Positions 44,137-52,939 of a stretch of DNA of 64,000 bases are shown here, in pieces. Both the position numbers and the translations under genes were made by a program. Numbering within the stretch: the stretch's first letter is position 1; each line of letters opens with the position of its first letter. The stretch lies in NCBI GenBank assembly GCA_965277875.1, contig CBDIDV010000002.1, forward strand, positions 2,914,001-2,978,000, written 5' to 3'. The DNA is from CAWFQB01 sp965277875. Its GTDB lineage: Bacteria; Armatimonadota; Chthonomonadetes; Chthonomonadales; Chthonomonadaceae. The notes beneath the pieces were generated by a model that did not search any database, was not told where the DNA came from, and worked only from the letters and a program-made list of their open reading frames with translations.

Positions 44137-44967
44137 CTACTCGCCTGACGCCGGCTGATCGCTCGCGTGTTCCGCGTTGATGACGACGCTGCGCCCGCTT
44201 CCTGCGGGCAGCAGGTTTGTCAGGCCATACCCCACCCCACCCGCTTCCCAGCCGTACAGGCTAACGCCGTTTTTGCTTCGCAGTTGAAAATCCTGGTTTT
44301 CGATCATCAGCGGCATCGCCAGCGCGAAGTGCGCGCGGCCCGGAATCATATATAGCGCGGTCAGTCCCTGCGGCGCGCGGTATATCAGACGCCCGACATC
44401 GCCGCGCGGCGTAGTAATGATGTCTGCGCCCAGCAGTTCGGCGCGTGTGAGAGACAGGTTGATGGGCGGCAGGTCGGAATGCAGGCGCGGGCGCAGCCAC
44501 CGCGCGGCGCGGTCGGCATCCGAGGTCACAAACCGGACGGCAGGCGGCTTTCCTTTCATATTCTCGAAGTCCTGCATCACGCTTTCCACGGGAAATTCGC
44601 GATCCGCGGTCAGACGCGCCCAGGCGGTTCCGAGCAGAAGTACGAGCGTACATGCGCCTGCTGCTGCCCAGCGCAGTTGTCCGCCGCGCCGCCGCGCGTC
44701 GCGCGCGTCCCACGCCGCCGAAGCGCGTTTCCACAGGTGCGCGGGAGGCACACTCTGCCCATCTTTTTGCGCCAGCAGGCGCATCTGCTGACGCACCGCG
44801 CTTTGTGCGGCCACGGAGCTGCGACAGCGCGGACAGGATTCGAGATGCGCCCGCACGTCCGCTTCCGCGCCTGCATCGGCGTACCCGCTTATGAAATCCG
44901 CCAGTTTCGCTTCATCCTGTTGACACTCACCCATCAGGCCGTTGTCCTCGTTTGCTTCTATGTTCAC
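44137..44967 (-). CDS. Anti-sigma factor with zf-HC2 zinc finger
   Basis: 276 residues. The N-terminus has LADFISGYADAGAEADVRAHLESCPRC, the H-x3-C-x2-C zinc finger that binds ECF sigma factors. One membrane segment follows (WAAAGACTLVLLLGTAWA, near 100-118). The rest lies outside the cytoplasm and contains a MucB/RseB-like beta region. It should hold the ECF sigma factor encoded 181 bp upstream at the membrane until a signal arrives. Confidence 0.87.
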   Translation of the reverse strand: MNIEANEDNGLMGECQQDEAKLADFISGYADAGAEADVRAHLESCPRCRSSVAAQSAVRQQMRLLAQKDGQSVPPAHLWKRASAAWDARDARRRGGQLRWAAAGACTLVLLLGTAWARLTADREFPVESVMQDFENMKGKPPAVRFVTSDADRAARWLRPRLHSDLPPINLSLTRAELLGADIITTPRGDVGRLIYRAPQGLTALYMIPGRAHFALAMPLMIENQDFQLRSKNGVSLYGWEAGGVGYGLTNLLPAGSGRSVVINAEHASDQPASGE

Positions 44968-45148
44968 GGTTGAATGCTGTGTTTAGAGTTCTTCACTCGC
45001 CAATATATTCCGCGCTCAGGCTGGCTGCGTTTAAAAATCTATGTGGCGTCGCCCGTGAGTCAAGGGCGTACAGGGTTTGGAGACACTGTCAGGCAGAGTT
45101 TGACAGTGTTTCGCTTTGTCGAACAGAGGCAGCAGTCCAGACCCTGCC

Positions 45149-45709
45149 CTACGCGTTCATCTTGACGGCGACAGGTTCCAGGGCCGTTCGCAGGTGCGCC
45201 CTGCCCCGGAAGACGCGCGAGCGCACGGTTCCAATCGGCACATGCAGGGCGTCTGCGGCCTGCTGATAGGTCAGGTTTTCCACATCTACGAGGATCACGG
45301 CCAGTCGAAATTCTTCCGGCAACGCGTCCAGAGCGCCCTGCAGGCGTTCATCAAGTACCTGCGTCATCAGAATGGCGACCGGGTCGCTTTCCTCATCATC
45401 GCCCGAACAGATGCGGCGTTCCTCGCGCGCGTTTGCCATTTCAAAGCCCGCCGTGACAGGACGCCGCTTGGCCCGCTCGCAATCGTTCAAATAAGTGTGA
45501 GTCAGAATAGTAAACAGCCACGCGCGATAATTAGTTCCCGGCGTGTAGGTGTCGTAGCGTTCGTAGGCGCGTACCAGAACGTCCTGGGTCAGGTCTTCGG
45601 CCCACTCCACCTGCCGCGTCAGACGCAGGGCGGCATGATACAGCGGCTGAAAATAGGGCCGCGTCTGCTGCTCGAACTGCCGTCTGGAACCGCTGGCAAA
45701 TAGTCTCAT
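45149..45709 (-). CDS. ECF-type RNA polymerase sigma factor
   Basis: 186 residues from the ATG at 45709 with SD GAGG. Region 2: PLYHAALRLTRQVEWAEDLTQDVLVRAYERYDTYTPGTNYRAWLFTILTHTYL. Region 4: LDALPEEFRLAVILVDVENLTYQQAADALHVPIGTVRSRVFRGRAHLR. These are textbook ECF features. The adjacent gene is the cognate anti-sigma factor. Two tandem 14-bp copies lie about 90 bp upstream of the start. Confidence 0.95.
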   Translation of the reverse strand: MRLFASGSRRQFEQQTRPYFQPLYHAALRLTRQVEWAEDLTQDVLVRAYERYDTYTPGTNYRAWLFTILTHTYLNDCERAKRRPVTAGFEMANAREERRICSGDDEESDPVAILMTQVLDERLQGALDALPEEFRLAVILVDVENLTYQQAADALHVPIGTVRSRVFRGRAHLRTALEPVAVKMNA

Positions 45710-46104
45710 GCCGCTTTCGCCTCGCTGTGCGCGATGGGCGGTCTCCGCTGCGCGGCTCGCCGTCCCTTTAGACCGGACGCGGTCTCGCGTCCCATTCGTC
45801 AAACAAAATCTGTCAAACAAAATTTAGATAAATTCGGCTGCAAAGCCTGTGGGAAAGCTGCCCGATACTCACGAGGGGGCACGGCAGGCATCGGTATACG
45901 CCCTTAGAAGCCCCTTCCATTATAGCATAAATCCGCTTTGCGCCCCTGCGTCCCTACCTGTTTTTCGCCCTGCCCGGCCCTGCTTTCTCTGCCGATTTGT
46001 TTTCCCGGATTGTTGCGGGGAATGGCTTGTCCTTCCTGCGACGACAATCAAGGGCGTTCGGCTGCCTCACAGCCGACAGCATCCGCAGTATAAGGAGCCA
46101 GACC
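45710..46104. other. Divergent intergenic region, 395 bp
   Basis: Holds the leaders of the ECF sigma gene (minus) and the PEP-CTERM gene (plus). Contains tandem 14-mers GTCAAACAAAATCT and GTCAAACAAAATTT (45798-45825) and a hairpin CGGCTG/CAGCCG (46058-46075 area). No gene seen. Confidence 0.55.
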
Positions 46105-46824
46105 GTGCGAAACATCAACAACCTGACCATCAAGACTATCCTGGGCGTTTGCGCGCTTGCCATGCCTGCCCTGTGCGCGCAGGCCTCGACCGTAACCGAT
46201 ACCGTAAAGCCCGATCTCGCCGTGAACCTGAGTTTTACAGGCGGGGCGCTGAATCTCAGCAATGTGGGGGCCGGCCCGTTCGACGCGACCATCAGCGGCG
46301 TGTTCGGCGTACCGTCCACGCAGCATTTCGACGCGTACTGCGTGGACCTGAACCATTATCTTCAGGCCACGCAGGACACTACGGTCTCTTCGGCCCGCGC
46401 CAACCTGCAAAACGGCGCGCAGATCGCCTACTTGTACAACACGTTCGCGCCCTTTGTCGGCGCGGATGTGGTGAAAGGAGCCGCCCTTCAGCTCTCTATA
46501 TGGGAGACGGAATACGATTACAACGCCACAGATACGACAAACAAAGGCTTGGATTTCGGCAGCGGGAGCTTCAAGTTCCTCAACACCATTGACCCAACCC
46601 TGAATACGGCGGTAATGAACCAGGCCAACGCCGATCTGAACAGCCTGCGCCTGTTTGGGACCAACTATGCGGGCGATGTTACTTACCTCAACGCCGCGCA
46701 CAGCGGCAATAACGGGCAGAGCCTGATTGGGCCGGCCAGCGTACCGGAACCGGGCGCGGTCAGCCTGGCCGTGTCCAGTCTGATCGGCATGAGCGTCTTT
46801 GTCGGTCGCCGCAAGCGCAAATAG
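46105..46824 (+). CDS. PEP-CTERM surface protein with probable Cys-Gln thioester domain
   Basis: 239 residues from a GTG at 46105 with SD AAGGAG 7 bases upstream. Signal peptide TILGVCALAMPALCAQA. The C-terminus has SVPEPGAVSL, a hydrophobic helix and RRKRK, the PEP-CTERM sorting signal read by exosortase. FDAYCVDL (Cys79) and AALQLSIWE (Gln129) match the pair that forms an internal thioester in TQXA-type adhesion domains. If so, this protein may attach covalently to surfaces. It has its own terminator. No exosortase gene in the window. Confidence 0.85.
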   Translation: MRNINNLTIKTILGVCALAMPALCAQASTVTDTVKPDLAVNLSFTGGALNLSNVGAGPFDATISGVFGVPSTQHFDAYCVDLNHYLQATQDTTVSSARANLQNGAQIAYLYNTFAPFVGADVVKGAALQLSIWETEYDYNATDTTNKGLDFGSGSFKFLNTIDPTLNTAVMNQANADLNSLRLFGTNYAGDVTYLNAAHSGNNGQSLIGPASVPEPGAVSLAVSSLIGMSVFVGRRKRK

Positions 46825-46861
46825 AGAAACACAAACAAGAGAAGTAACGAGCGTTTATTTT

Positions 46862-46900
46862 GCCCTTCTCCCGGTAAGTGCCGGGAGAAGGGCTTTTGTT
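46862..46900 (+). terminator. Terminator of the PEP-CTERM gene
   Basis: A 13-bp perfect stem GCCCTTCTCCCGG with its complement, 6-base loop, then TTTTGTT. Confidence 0.92.
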
Positions 46901-46987
46901 GTGTTGAGCGGGAGAACAGGGACAGCGGCCTGCTGAGCGCAGAATCAACAATGTTGTTGTACAGACGCCTGAACGAACGCACACAAT

Positions 46988-47155
46988 GTAGGGGCAGACC
47001 CCCGTGTCTGCCCTTCCTCGGTACATGTCTGCTCTTCCTCGGTACATGTCTGCCCTTCCTCGGTACGTGTCTGCCCTCCCCCGGTGCGTGTCTGCCCTCC
47101 CCCGGTGCGTGTCTGCGCGATAAACAGGAGGGCAGACACGGGGGTCTGCCCCTAC
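46988..47155. repeat. Element with 26-bp terminal inverted repeats and five 21-bp tandem units
   Basis: The ends 46988-47013 (starting GTAGGGGCAGACCCCCGTGT) and 47130-47155 are perfect inverted copies. Between them are five 21-bp units (47014-47118) of the type TTCCTCGGTACATGTCTGCC plus one base, drifting to TCCCCCGGTGCGTGTCTGCC. The unit is a multiple of 3, so minus-strand frames read as heptapeptide repeats, but no SD or start supports a gene. Confidence 0.92.
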
Positions 47156-47285
47156 AACGACAGAACAATCCTGTTAATGATGCAGCAGGCAGGAACCGGG
47201 GCGCATCGGCGCGAACATAGACGCGTTACAACCCGACCAGCACCTATTTTGACCGCCTTACTTCCCTTCGCGAAAGAGGATACGC

Positions 47286-48410
47286 ATGAACGTCAACGAC
47301 GACAACCTTAAACAACTCGACACCGATTTCAGCGGCTATCTGGAGGGCGAGCAAGTTAACACTTTTTTCGACGCGTATGGCATTCAGTTTTCCGCAGGCC
47401 ACTGGTGCGCGGGCGGGTTCAGCGACCGTTTTTGCCGCTCGTATCAGGAGGAACAAATGGACGAAAGCGCGGTCGGGCAAATCGCGCGCGTCGCGCAGGC
47501 CGGCATTCAGGGCGTAGAACTCAACAATGAGATGTTCCTGAACGAACACGACGGAAAACTGACCATTGACGACGCCAAGATACGCGAGGTTCAGGACGCG
47601 CTGGCCCATTACGGCCTGACCGCCACGAACATGAACACGAACATCTGGACGCGCGCCCGCTACCGCATGGGCGGCATCACCAATCCCGATCCGGCCCGCA
47701 GGCGCGACGGCCTGGACTATTGTTTGCAGACCGTGGAACTGGCCGCGCGTTTGAACTGTCCGAGCGCGCAGCTATGGCCCGGCTCGGACGGCTGGGACTA
47801 CCATTTCGAGGTGAACTACGGCAAGCAACTGGACTGGTTCATTGACGGCTGCGTGGAACTGTCCCGCAAGGCGCAGAGTCTGGGCCTGAAATTCGGTACG
47901 GAAGCCAAGCAAAAGGAGCCGCGCGAGGGCAACATGATCCTCAACACCACGGCCAAAGCCGCCCTTGTCGCCAGGACCGTCAACGAAACGCTGGGCGCGA
48001 CCGTGATGGGCGTCATTATAGACTATGGGCATGAGCAGATGGCGGGCAATCAGCCCGCCGACAGCCTGTATTTGCTGCGCCGAATGCGCGTCCCCATCGC
48101 CAATTTTCACATCAACGCGGCCAAGTACAACAGCAACGACGAGGACCGCGTGACCGGCACGGACGACATCTGGCGTCTGGCCGAGTTCTGCTACGCGGCC
48201 ATTGATACGGGTTATGAGGGCTGGTTCGGCGAGGATCAGTTCACGTACCGCATGGAGCCGGTCAAGGCCATGTCGCTGTCCAAAGAACTGTTCGCCAACG
48301 CCATGAAAAAAGCCCTCCGCATCTACCAGGTACGCGCCCAACTGACCGTGGCCCAGGACACCGGCGATGCGGGCAACGTCATAGATGTTGTGAAGCGTAT
48401 CCTCAACTAA
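47286..48410 (+). CDS. Sugar isomerase/epimerase (xylose-isomerase-like TIM barrel)
   Basis: 374 residues, SD AGAGGA. GVELNNEMFLNEHDGKLT, LWPGSDGWDYHFEVNYGKQLDWF, KFGTEAKQKEPREGNMILNTTAKAALVARTV, MGVIIDYGHEQMAGNQPAD and, at the end, GWFGEDQF supply the metal-binding Glu, Asp, His and Glu of the family. It resembles the larger xylose- or rhamnose-isomerase-like enzymes. Substrate is not known. It lies 41 bp before the HTH-propeller gene, possibly co-transcribed. Confidence 0.85.
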   Translation: MNVNDDNLKQLDTDFSGYLEGEQVNTFFDAYGIQFSAGHWCAGGFSDRFCRSYQEEQMDESAVGQIARVAQAGIQGVELNNEMFLNEHDGKLTIDDAKIREVQDALAHYGLTATNMNTNIWTRARYRMGGITNPDPARRRDGLDYCLQTVELAARLNCPSAQLWPGSDGWDYHFEVNYGKQLDWFIDGCVELSRKAQSLGLKFGTEAKQKEPREGNMILNTTAKAALVARTVNETLGATVMGVIIDYGHEQMAGNQPADSLYLLRRMRVPIANFHINAAKYNSNDEDRVTGTDDIWRLAEFCYAAIDTGYEGWFGEDQFTYRMEPVKAMSLSKELFANAMKKALRIYQVRAQLTVAQDTGDAGNVIDVVKRILN

Positions 48411-48451
48411 GGTAATTCAACTAAGGTGATTCGCGGGGAGGGGCGGAACTT

Positions 48452-49387
48452 ATGAGACACAACGAAACCATCCTGCACAGCAGCGGCAATGTGTTTGCCG
48501 ATCTCGGCCTGCCCAATCCCGATGAAGAAATGGCAAAGGCAGTGATTGCTCTGGCTGTTCTACAGCAGATAGATGCGCGGCGACTGACACAAGCGCGGGC
48601 GGCAAATCTGGCACAAACAACGCCAATGCGTATCAGGCAGCTTTGGCGCGGCAAGTTGTCGGCCTTCACACATACGGAGTTGACACGCCTGTTGCGGGGC
48701 GTCGGCATACTGTGTTTCGTCTTGTTTTTGAACATGCAGGCCGGGGCAGGCATTCACAAGATCGCGAAGGGCCATGCCAAGCCGAAAACCACAGGCAGGC
48801 CGCGCCCGATCCATTACGCAGTGGTCAGCCCGGACGGTCGCCTAGGCGCATCGTTTCGCGGGCCGAGTGACATCTGCGTTTGGAACCGAAGAACGAAGCG
48901 TCTGCTATACACATTGAAACATACGCTGATTAATGACGAGAACTTCAAACAAGTGTCAACAGAAACGTTTCGTTTCTCGCGAAGCGGGGGATGGCTGCTG
49001 ATTATAGATGCCTACTATGTCGCGCTGAACTCGCTTGAGCCTCATCATGGCGCAAATAGACTGCACATCTGGAGCATGGCTACGGGATACGAGATAGTGG
49101 CCCCGATGCGCGATATAGACGATGTTATCAGTTGCTTTGCGTTCACGCCAGACGATGCCACTCTGGTATACGACTGCATCGGCAAATACGGCTCTACCTG
49201 CACTCTGTATAAGGTAAACCTGACCAACGGGCGATGCCAACCCTTGAATATTTACGATAATGGAGGAGAGGCTAACACCGGGTACGAGACAATGCTGACG
49301 CCTGACGGCAAGACCTACAAAGCAATCGGTTTTGGGCCGGATCGCATCATTGATGTCGCCACTCTCAAACCGGCAAGAACGTTGTAG
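48452..49387 (+). CDS. HigA-type HTH domain fused to a signal-anchor and WD-like repeats
   Basis: 311 residues, SD GGGGAGGGG. Residues 12-84 match XRE/HTH_37 antitoxins (NVFADLGLPNPDEEMAKA, RLTQARAANLAQTTPMRIRQLWRGKLSAFTHTELTRLLRGVG). Residues 85-100 are hydrophobic (ILCFVLFLNMQAGAG). From 105 on the protein aligns with the next gene (HAKPKTTGRPRPIHYAVVSPDGRL, VWNRRTKRLLYTLKH, FAFTPDDATLVYDCI), a WD-like propeller of about four visible blades. The HTH part has replaced the signal peptide of the paralog. It may be a membrane-tethered DNA-binding protein or a chance fusion. No HigB toxin gene is adjacent. Confidence 0.78.
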   Translation: MRHNETILHSSGNVFADLGLPNPDEEMAKAVIALAVLQQIDARRLTQARAANLAQTTPMRIRQLWRGKLSAFTHTELTRLLRGVGILCFVLFLNMQAGAGIHKIAKGHAKPKTTGRPRPIHYAVVSPDGRLGASFRGPSDICVWNRRTKRLLYTLKHTLINDENFKQVSTETFRFSRSGGWLLIIDAYYVALNSLEPHHGANRLHIWSMATGYEIVAPMRDIDDVISCFAFTPDDATLVYDCIGKYGSTCTLYKVNLTNGRCQPLNIYDNGGEANTGYETMLTPDGKTYKAIGFGPDRIIDVATLKPARTL

Positions 49388-49461
49388 AAACTTTGTGTCC
49401 GATGCAGAGTATTCACAGGCGGTCAGATCGCCATTGAAAGCGGCCAGGAAAGGGTTATTGT

Positions 49462-50208
49462 ATGCAAACCTTCAAATCTATAATCATGCGCTATGGCTTC
49501 CGGTTTATGGCGGCCTGCCTGTACATGGTTCCACTTCTGCAAGGGGGTTTGAGCGCCCGCGCCCTGATTGGCAATCACAAAGCAACGTCACGCCACGCTA
49601 AACCGCAGCATACAGGCAAGCCGCGCACCATCGCTTACGCCGCCGTTTCCCCAGATGGTCGCCTGGCCGCGTCGTATTACGGCAAAAGCAAAGTCCGTAT
49701 CTGGAACAAGCGTACCGGCAAACTGCTGCACACGCTCAAACACGTACCCAGAGATGACGAAATGTATCATTATAGCGGCGTAGGCGTGATCGAATTTTCT
49801 CGCACCGGAAAATGGCTGCTCATCAAAGACGGTTACAACGTCGGCACAGGCGGCGCATGGCCGAACTACGGCGCGTCAGGAATAACGGTCTGGAATACCC
49901 GCACCGGACGCGAAATTTCGCCGCCCATCCCCGACGAGAACGACAGCACGTTTAGTTTCGCGTTTACGCCCGACGATAGTACGCTTGCGTATGACTGCAT
50001 ATACAGGTACGGCACGATCTGTACGCTGTGCAAAATCAACCTGAACACCGGCCAGTCCAAAATGCTGAGAATTTTTGAAAATCAGGGCGATGTCAACTAC
50101 GGCTCCACGCAGTTCACGCCGGACGGCAAAATCTACAAGGCGAGCGGTTACGGCCCCGACTGCGCCATAGACGTTGCCACCTTTCGGCCTCATGTCGGCA
50201 GTCTGTAA
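49462..50208 (+). CDS. Secreted WD-like repeat protein, paralog of the previous gene
   Basis: 248 residues; the start is at 49462 or at the in-frame ATG at 49486. Signal peptide FRFMAACLYMVPLLQGGLSARA. Then HAKPQHTGKPRTIAYAAVSPDGRLAASYYG, VRIWNKRTGKLLHTLKH, ITVWNTRTGREI and FAFTPDDSTLAYDCI. It is collinear with the C-terminal part of the preceding product over its whole length. Second of four tandem propeller genes. Ligand unknown. Confidence 0.82.
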   Translation: MQTFKSIIMRYGFRFMAACLYMVPLLQGGLSARALIGNHKATSRHAKPQHTGKPRTIAYAAVSPDGRLAASYYGKSKVRIWNKRTGKLLHTLKHVPRDDEMYHYSGVGVIEFSRTGKWLLIKDGYNVGTGGAWPNYGASGITVWNTRTGREISPPIPDENDSTFSFAFTPDDSTLAYDCIYRYGTICTLCKINLNTGQSKMLRIFENQGDVNYGSTQFTPDGKIYKASGYGPDCAIDVATFRPHVGSL

Positions 50209-50290
50209 GCTGCGGCACTCTGTAAATTGCGGCGGCGGTCTGGAATTGTGACACGGCAAGCCGCTTTGTTGTTCGAGGGAGAGGGTTAGC

Positions 50291-51457
50291 ATGGCGCATT
50301 CAAGAGTTGCTGTAAGGGCCGCAAAGACACTCGGATACGCAGTCGCATTGCTGGCGGCAATGTGCGCGGGCGGCGTTCGTACCGCCGATGCCCAAAAGCT
50401 GCCTGCCGCCGTCGTCGGGCAGGAGAAGCGGAACGCAAAGCTGCTGGAGACACTTGACATTGGCAGGGGGCAGTTTGGCAGGGTCGCGTTCACCGACAAG
50501 GGCAGGCGCTTGTTTGTTAGCACTGGCGCGGGCGCGGACATGACCTGGGACATCGCGCGCCGGCGGTGGGTGGCCTTCCACACCGGGCCAAAGCGCCTTG
50601 CAGAAACTCCCTTAGATGCTCTGCCGCGTCCTCTTTCATCGCCAAATGCCGCGGCGCGTGTCACTGTTCCGAACAGCCATCGTATTGTCATGCTGAACCG
50701 CAGCACGGGCGGATGGCGCGTTTTCCCGATACGCCACGGCGAAATAAAGGCGGTCGCTTTTACGCCCGACAGTCGCTGGCTGCTCGCCGCCGCTTTTATG
50801 CACAGCGGCGAGCGACGGGACGAGGGACAAAGTACAATTTATGTTGTGGATGTCAGGTCGGGACGTCTGGCGCACATCCTCAAAGCGGGTGAGTACCGCC
50901 TTGACACACTCGTTTTCAGTCATCAGGGCAGGCTGATGGCGACGCGGAACGGACATTGGTTCGGCGAACCCTCACACGGAGCAGATGTCATCAAGATATG
51001 GGACACACGTTTATGGAGGGTGCGCTCTGAGTATGCCACTGAGTATGAGGTGGGGAACATCCAATTTGCGGGCGACGGTCGTACTCTGCTTGCCCTATGC
51101 TACGATTGGAGACACTCCGATTATTACCTGAGCAAATACGATCTCGGCGGCGGACAGAGCGGCGAAGTGTCGGTGCATCAGGACAGTGAAGCTATGCGCT
51201 TCGCCAGTATGGAACTTTCCCGCGACGGTACGCTGCTCGTATCCACCTTTGAAGGCCATGCGACCGCCTGGGACGTGGCGACAGGCCGCAGTCTCGGCCT
51301 CTACGACCGGGCCGGGAAAACGATGGGCGCGAACGCGGACAACATCGCCCTCTCCGCAGACAATCGGCTTATGGCGGACATAGACGAGAGCGGTATAGTG
51401 ACTTTGTGGCAGATGCCTCCACTGTCGGCGTGGCGCAAGGCAATGCCCGACAAATAG
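50291..51457 (+). CDS. Secreted WD-like repeat protein
   Basis: 388 residues, SD GAGGGAGAGG. Signal peptide LGYAVALLAAMCAGGVRTADAQ. WD-type blades include GRVAFTDKGRRLFVS, AVAFTPDSRWLLAAAF, IKIWDTRLWRVRSEY, MELSRDGTLLVSTFEGHATAWDVATGRSLG and IALSADNRLMADIDESGIVTLWQMP. Third of four tandem propeller genes, more distant from the first two. Probably a binding or scaffold protein outside the cytoplasm. Confidence 0.82.
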   Translation: MAHSRVAVRAAKTLGYAVALLAAMCAGGVRTADAQKLPAAVVGQEKRNAKLLETLDIGRGQFGRVAFTDKGRRLFVSTGAGADMTWDIARRRWVAFHTGPKRLAETPLDALPRPLSSPNAAARVTVPNSHRIVMLNRSTGGWRVFPIRHGEIKAVAFTPDSRWLLAAAFMHSGERRDEGQSTIYVVDVRSGRLAHILKAGEYRLDTLVFSHQGRLMATRNGHWFGEPSHGADVIKIWDTRLWRVRSEYATEYEVGNIQFAGDGRTLLALCYDWRHSDYYLSKYDLGGGQSGEVSVHQDSEAMRFASMELSRDGTLLVSTFEGHATAWDVATGRSLGLYDRAGKTMGANADNIALSADNRLMADIDESGIVTLWQMPPLSAWRKAMPDK

Positions 51458-51496
51458 GCCGTGAAAGTTAGCGCGATACTGAGGGAAAGGGCTGGC

Positions 51497-52821
51497 ATGT
51501 TGATGCTGAAACCACGCGCGTTGGTTTGCTTTGCACTGCCTGTCGCCGTGTATGGCCTGCTGTATGGCTGTCACAGGGCGATGGCCCTGCCCGCGCGTCC
51601 CCTGTCACAGAGAGCGCGGCCATCCGTTACGTACACGCAGGGCGGCAAAACGCGCCGCCGAGCCTTGACCGCAGCAGGACACCATGATCAGAACGGGCAG
51701 CCGCCGCTCCGGGTTTTTGCAGCCATGCCCAACGGCAACAATGAGCCGGTGTTTCTGCATGGCGGCAGTGTCCTCCGAACCCTGGCATCGGAAGGAACGT
51801 ACCGCTTTTGGGACGTGAACACGGGTCGAATGCTGCGCTCTCAGCCCACCAACAGGCCCGCCGCAGCCGCTTTAGGTGAGGAACGCATACGACATCTGCC
51901 GTATGCCGCCGTCACCGATGATGTCACCGTGGGCGCGCAGGTCGTTACGCGCAGGGACGGCGGAGCCGATATACAGATCTGGGATATAGCGCGTGACAGG
52001 CCGATCCGAACGCTGCCCATGCCGCATCTGATTCTGTCTGACAGGGAGGAGGTTGATGTCGAGGAGACAAAGGTGCAGTTCTCGCATGACGCCCGGACAT
52101 GCGCGGTCTGTTACGCGGGCAAGGCCCTGACGCTTTGGAATTGGCGCGCGGGGCGTGTCCGGTGGTCGCGGTTCCTGTCCCGCCCGCCGCCGCCAACATC
52201 CTTCATGCCTCCGCGCTGTTGTTCTCTCCTGATGACAGTATGTTCGCGCTTGTGCGGCAGGAGCATGTCGGCTCCTCGGTCGGTAGACTGGCTCATTTCG
52301 TCAGCATCTGGAATGCAGTGTCGGGACGTCTGAAACGCAGCAGCGGCGAGGTTTGGGGCGGCAACGGCGCTTATCTGCTTACCTCAGACTCACGCTCGAA
52401 GAATGCACACCCAAAGAATGTACGCTCAAAGGGAAGCGCGTTTGTTGATCTCGCCAATAACGGCACGTATGCGGGCGCGTTTGACCTGAGCGCGTGGAAC
52501 CTCCGCACAGGCCGCGTTCACGCCATCAAGGGCGTGGACGACCCACACTCACAGCTTACGTCAACCGTGGCAGCAGTCTTTGCCGCAAATGGCAGACGGC
52601 TCGCCGTCTGCCTGAACGATGTCGTCAGCGGCGGCGACTATCCCAATCGCGGCGTGTCCGTCTACGACTTGCCCTCCGGTCGCTGCGTGGCGGGGTATAC
52701 TTTCATTGAAAAGGCCGACGGCGTTCCTTACCTGCTCGACATGGCCCTTTCGCCGAACGGGCGATTGCTTGCCGTTACCGACCATGAAGGCGTACTGACG
52801 CTGTGGCGAGTTCCCCGCTAG
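51497..52821 (+). pseudogene. WD-like repeat protein, frameshifted
   Basis: The ATG at 51497 has SD GAGGGAAAGGG; the product starts with a signal peptide (ALVCFALPVAVYGLLYGC). Blades run in one frame to LTLWNWRAGRVRWSRF (about 52165). They continue in another frame from ANILHASALLFSPDDSMF (about 52192) to the stop at 52821 (LAVTDHEGVLTLWRVPR). One base is missing in the CCCGCCCGCCGCCGCC tract at about 52178-52193. I see no slippery heptamer, so an indel (real or a sequencing error) is more likely than programmed frameshifting. Confidence 0.75.
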
Positions 52822-52939
52822 ACACGCCGCCTGCATCAAACCCGCCGCTCCCATTCGCAAATCCCCTGCGCCACGCGCAGCGCGTATCACGCGACATCTA
52901 TTGCAAATCACATCCATCTCAAATCACACCCATCACAAA

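Noticed and set aside
47014..47118. CRISPR-like array of five 21-bp units
   Set aside because: The units are directly adjacent with no spacers between them, and no cas gene is nearby; this is a tandem repeat inside an inverted-repeat element.
46945..47139. Minus-strand frame encoding Gln-Thr-Arg-Thr heptapeptide repeats
   Set aside because: It arises because the 21-bp repeat is a multiple of three. There is no SD and the frame is confined to the repeat.
48452..48710. Free-standing HigBA toxin-antitoxin locus
   Set aside because: No stop codon separates the HTH part from the propeller, and no HigB-like gene is upstream or downstream.
52099..52821. Independent gene starting at 52099
   Set aside because: Its first residues are out-of-frame sequence of the upstream propeller gene; the blades continue those of the first frame, so it is one frameshifted gene.
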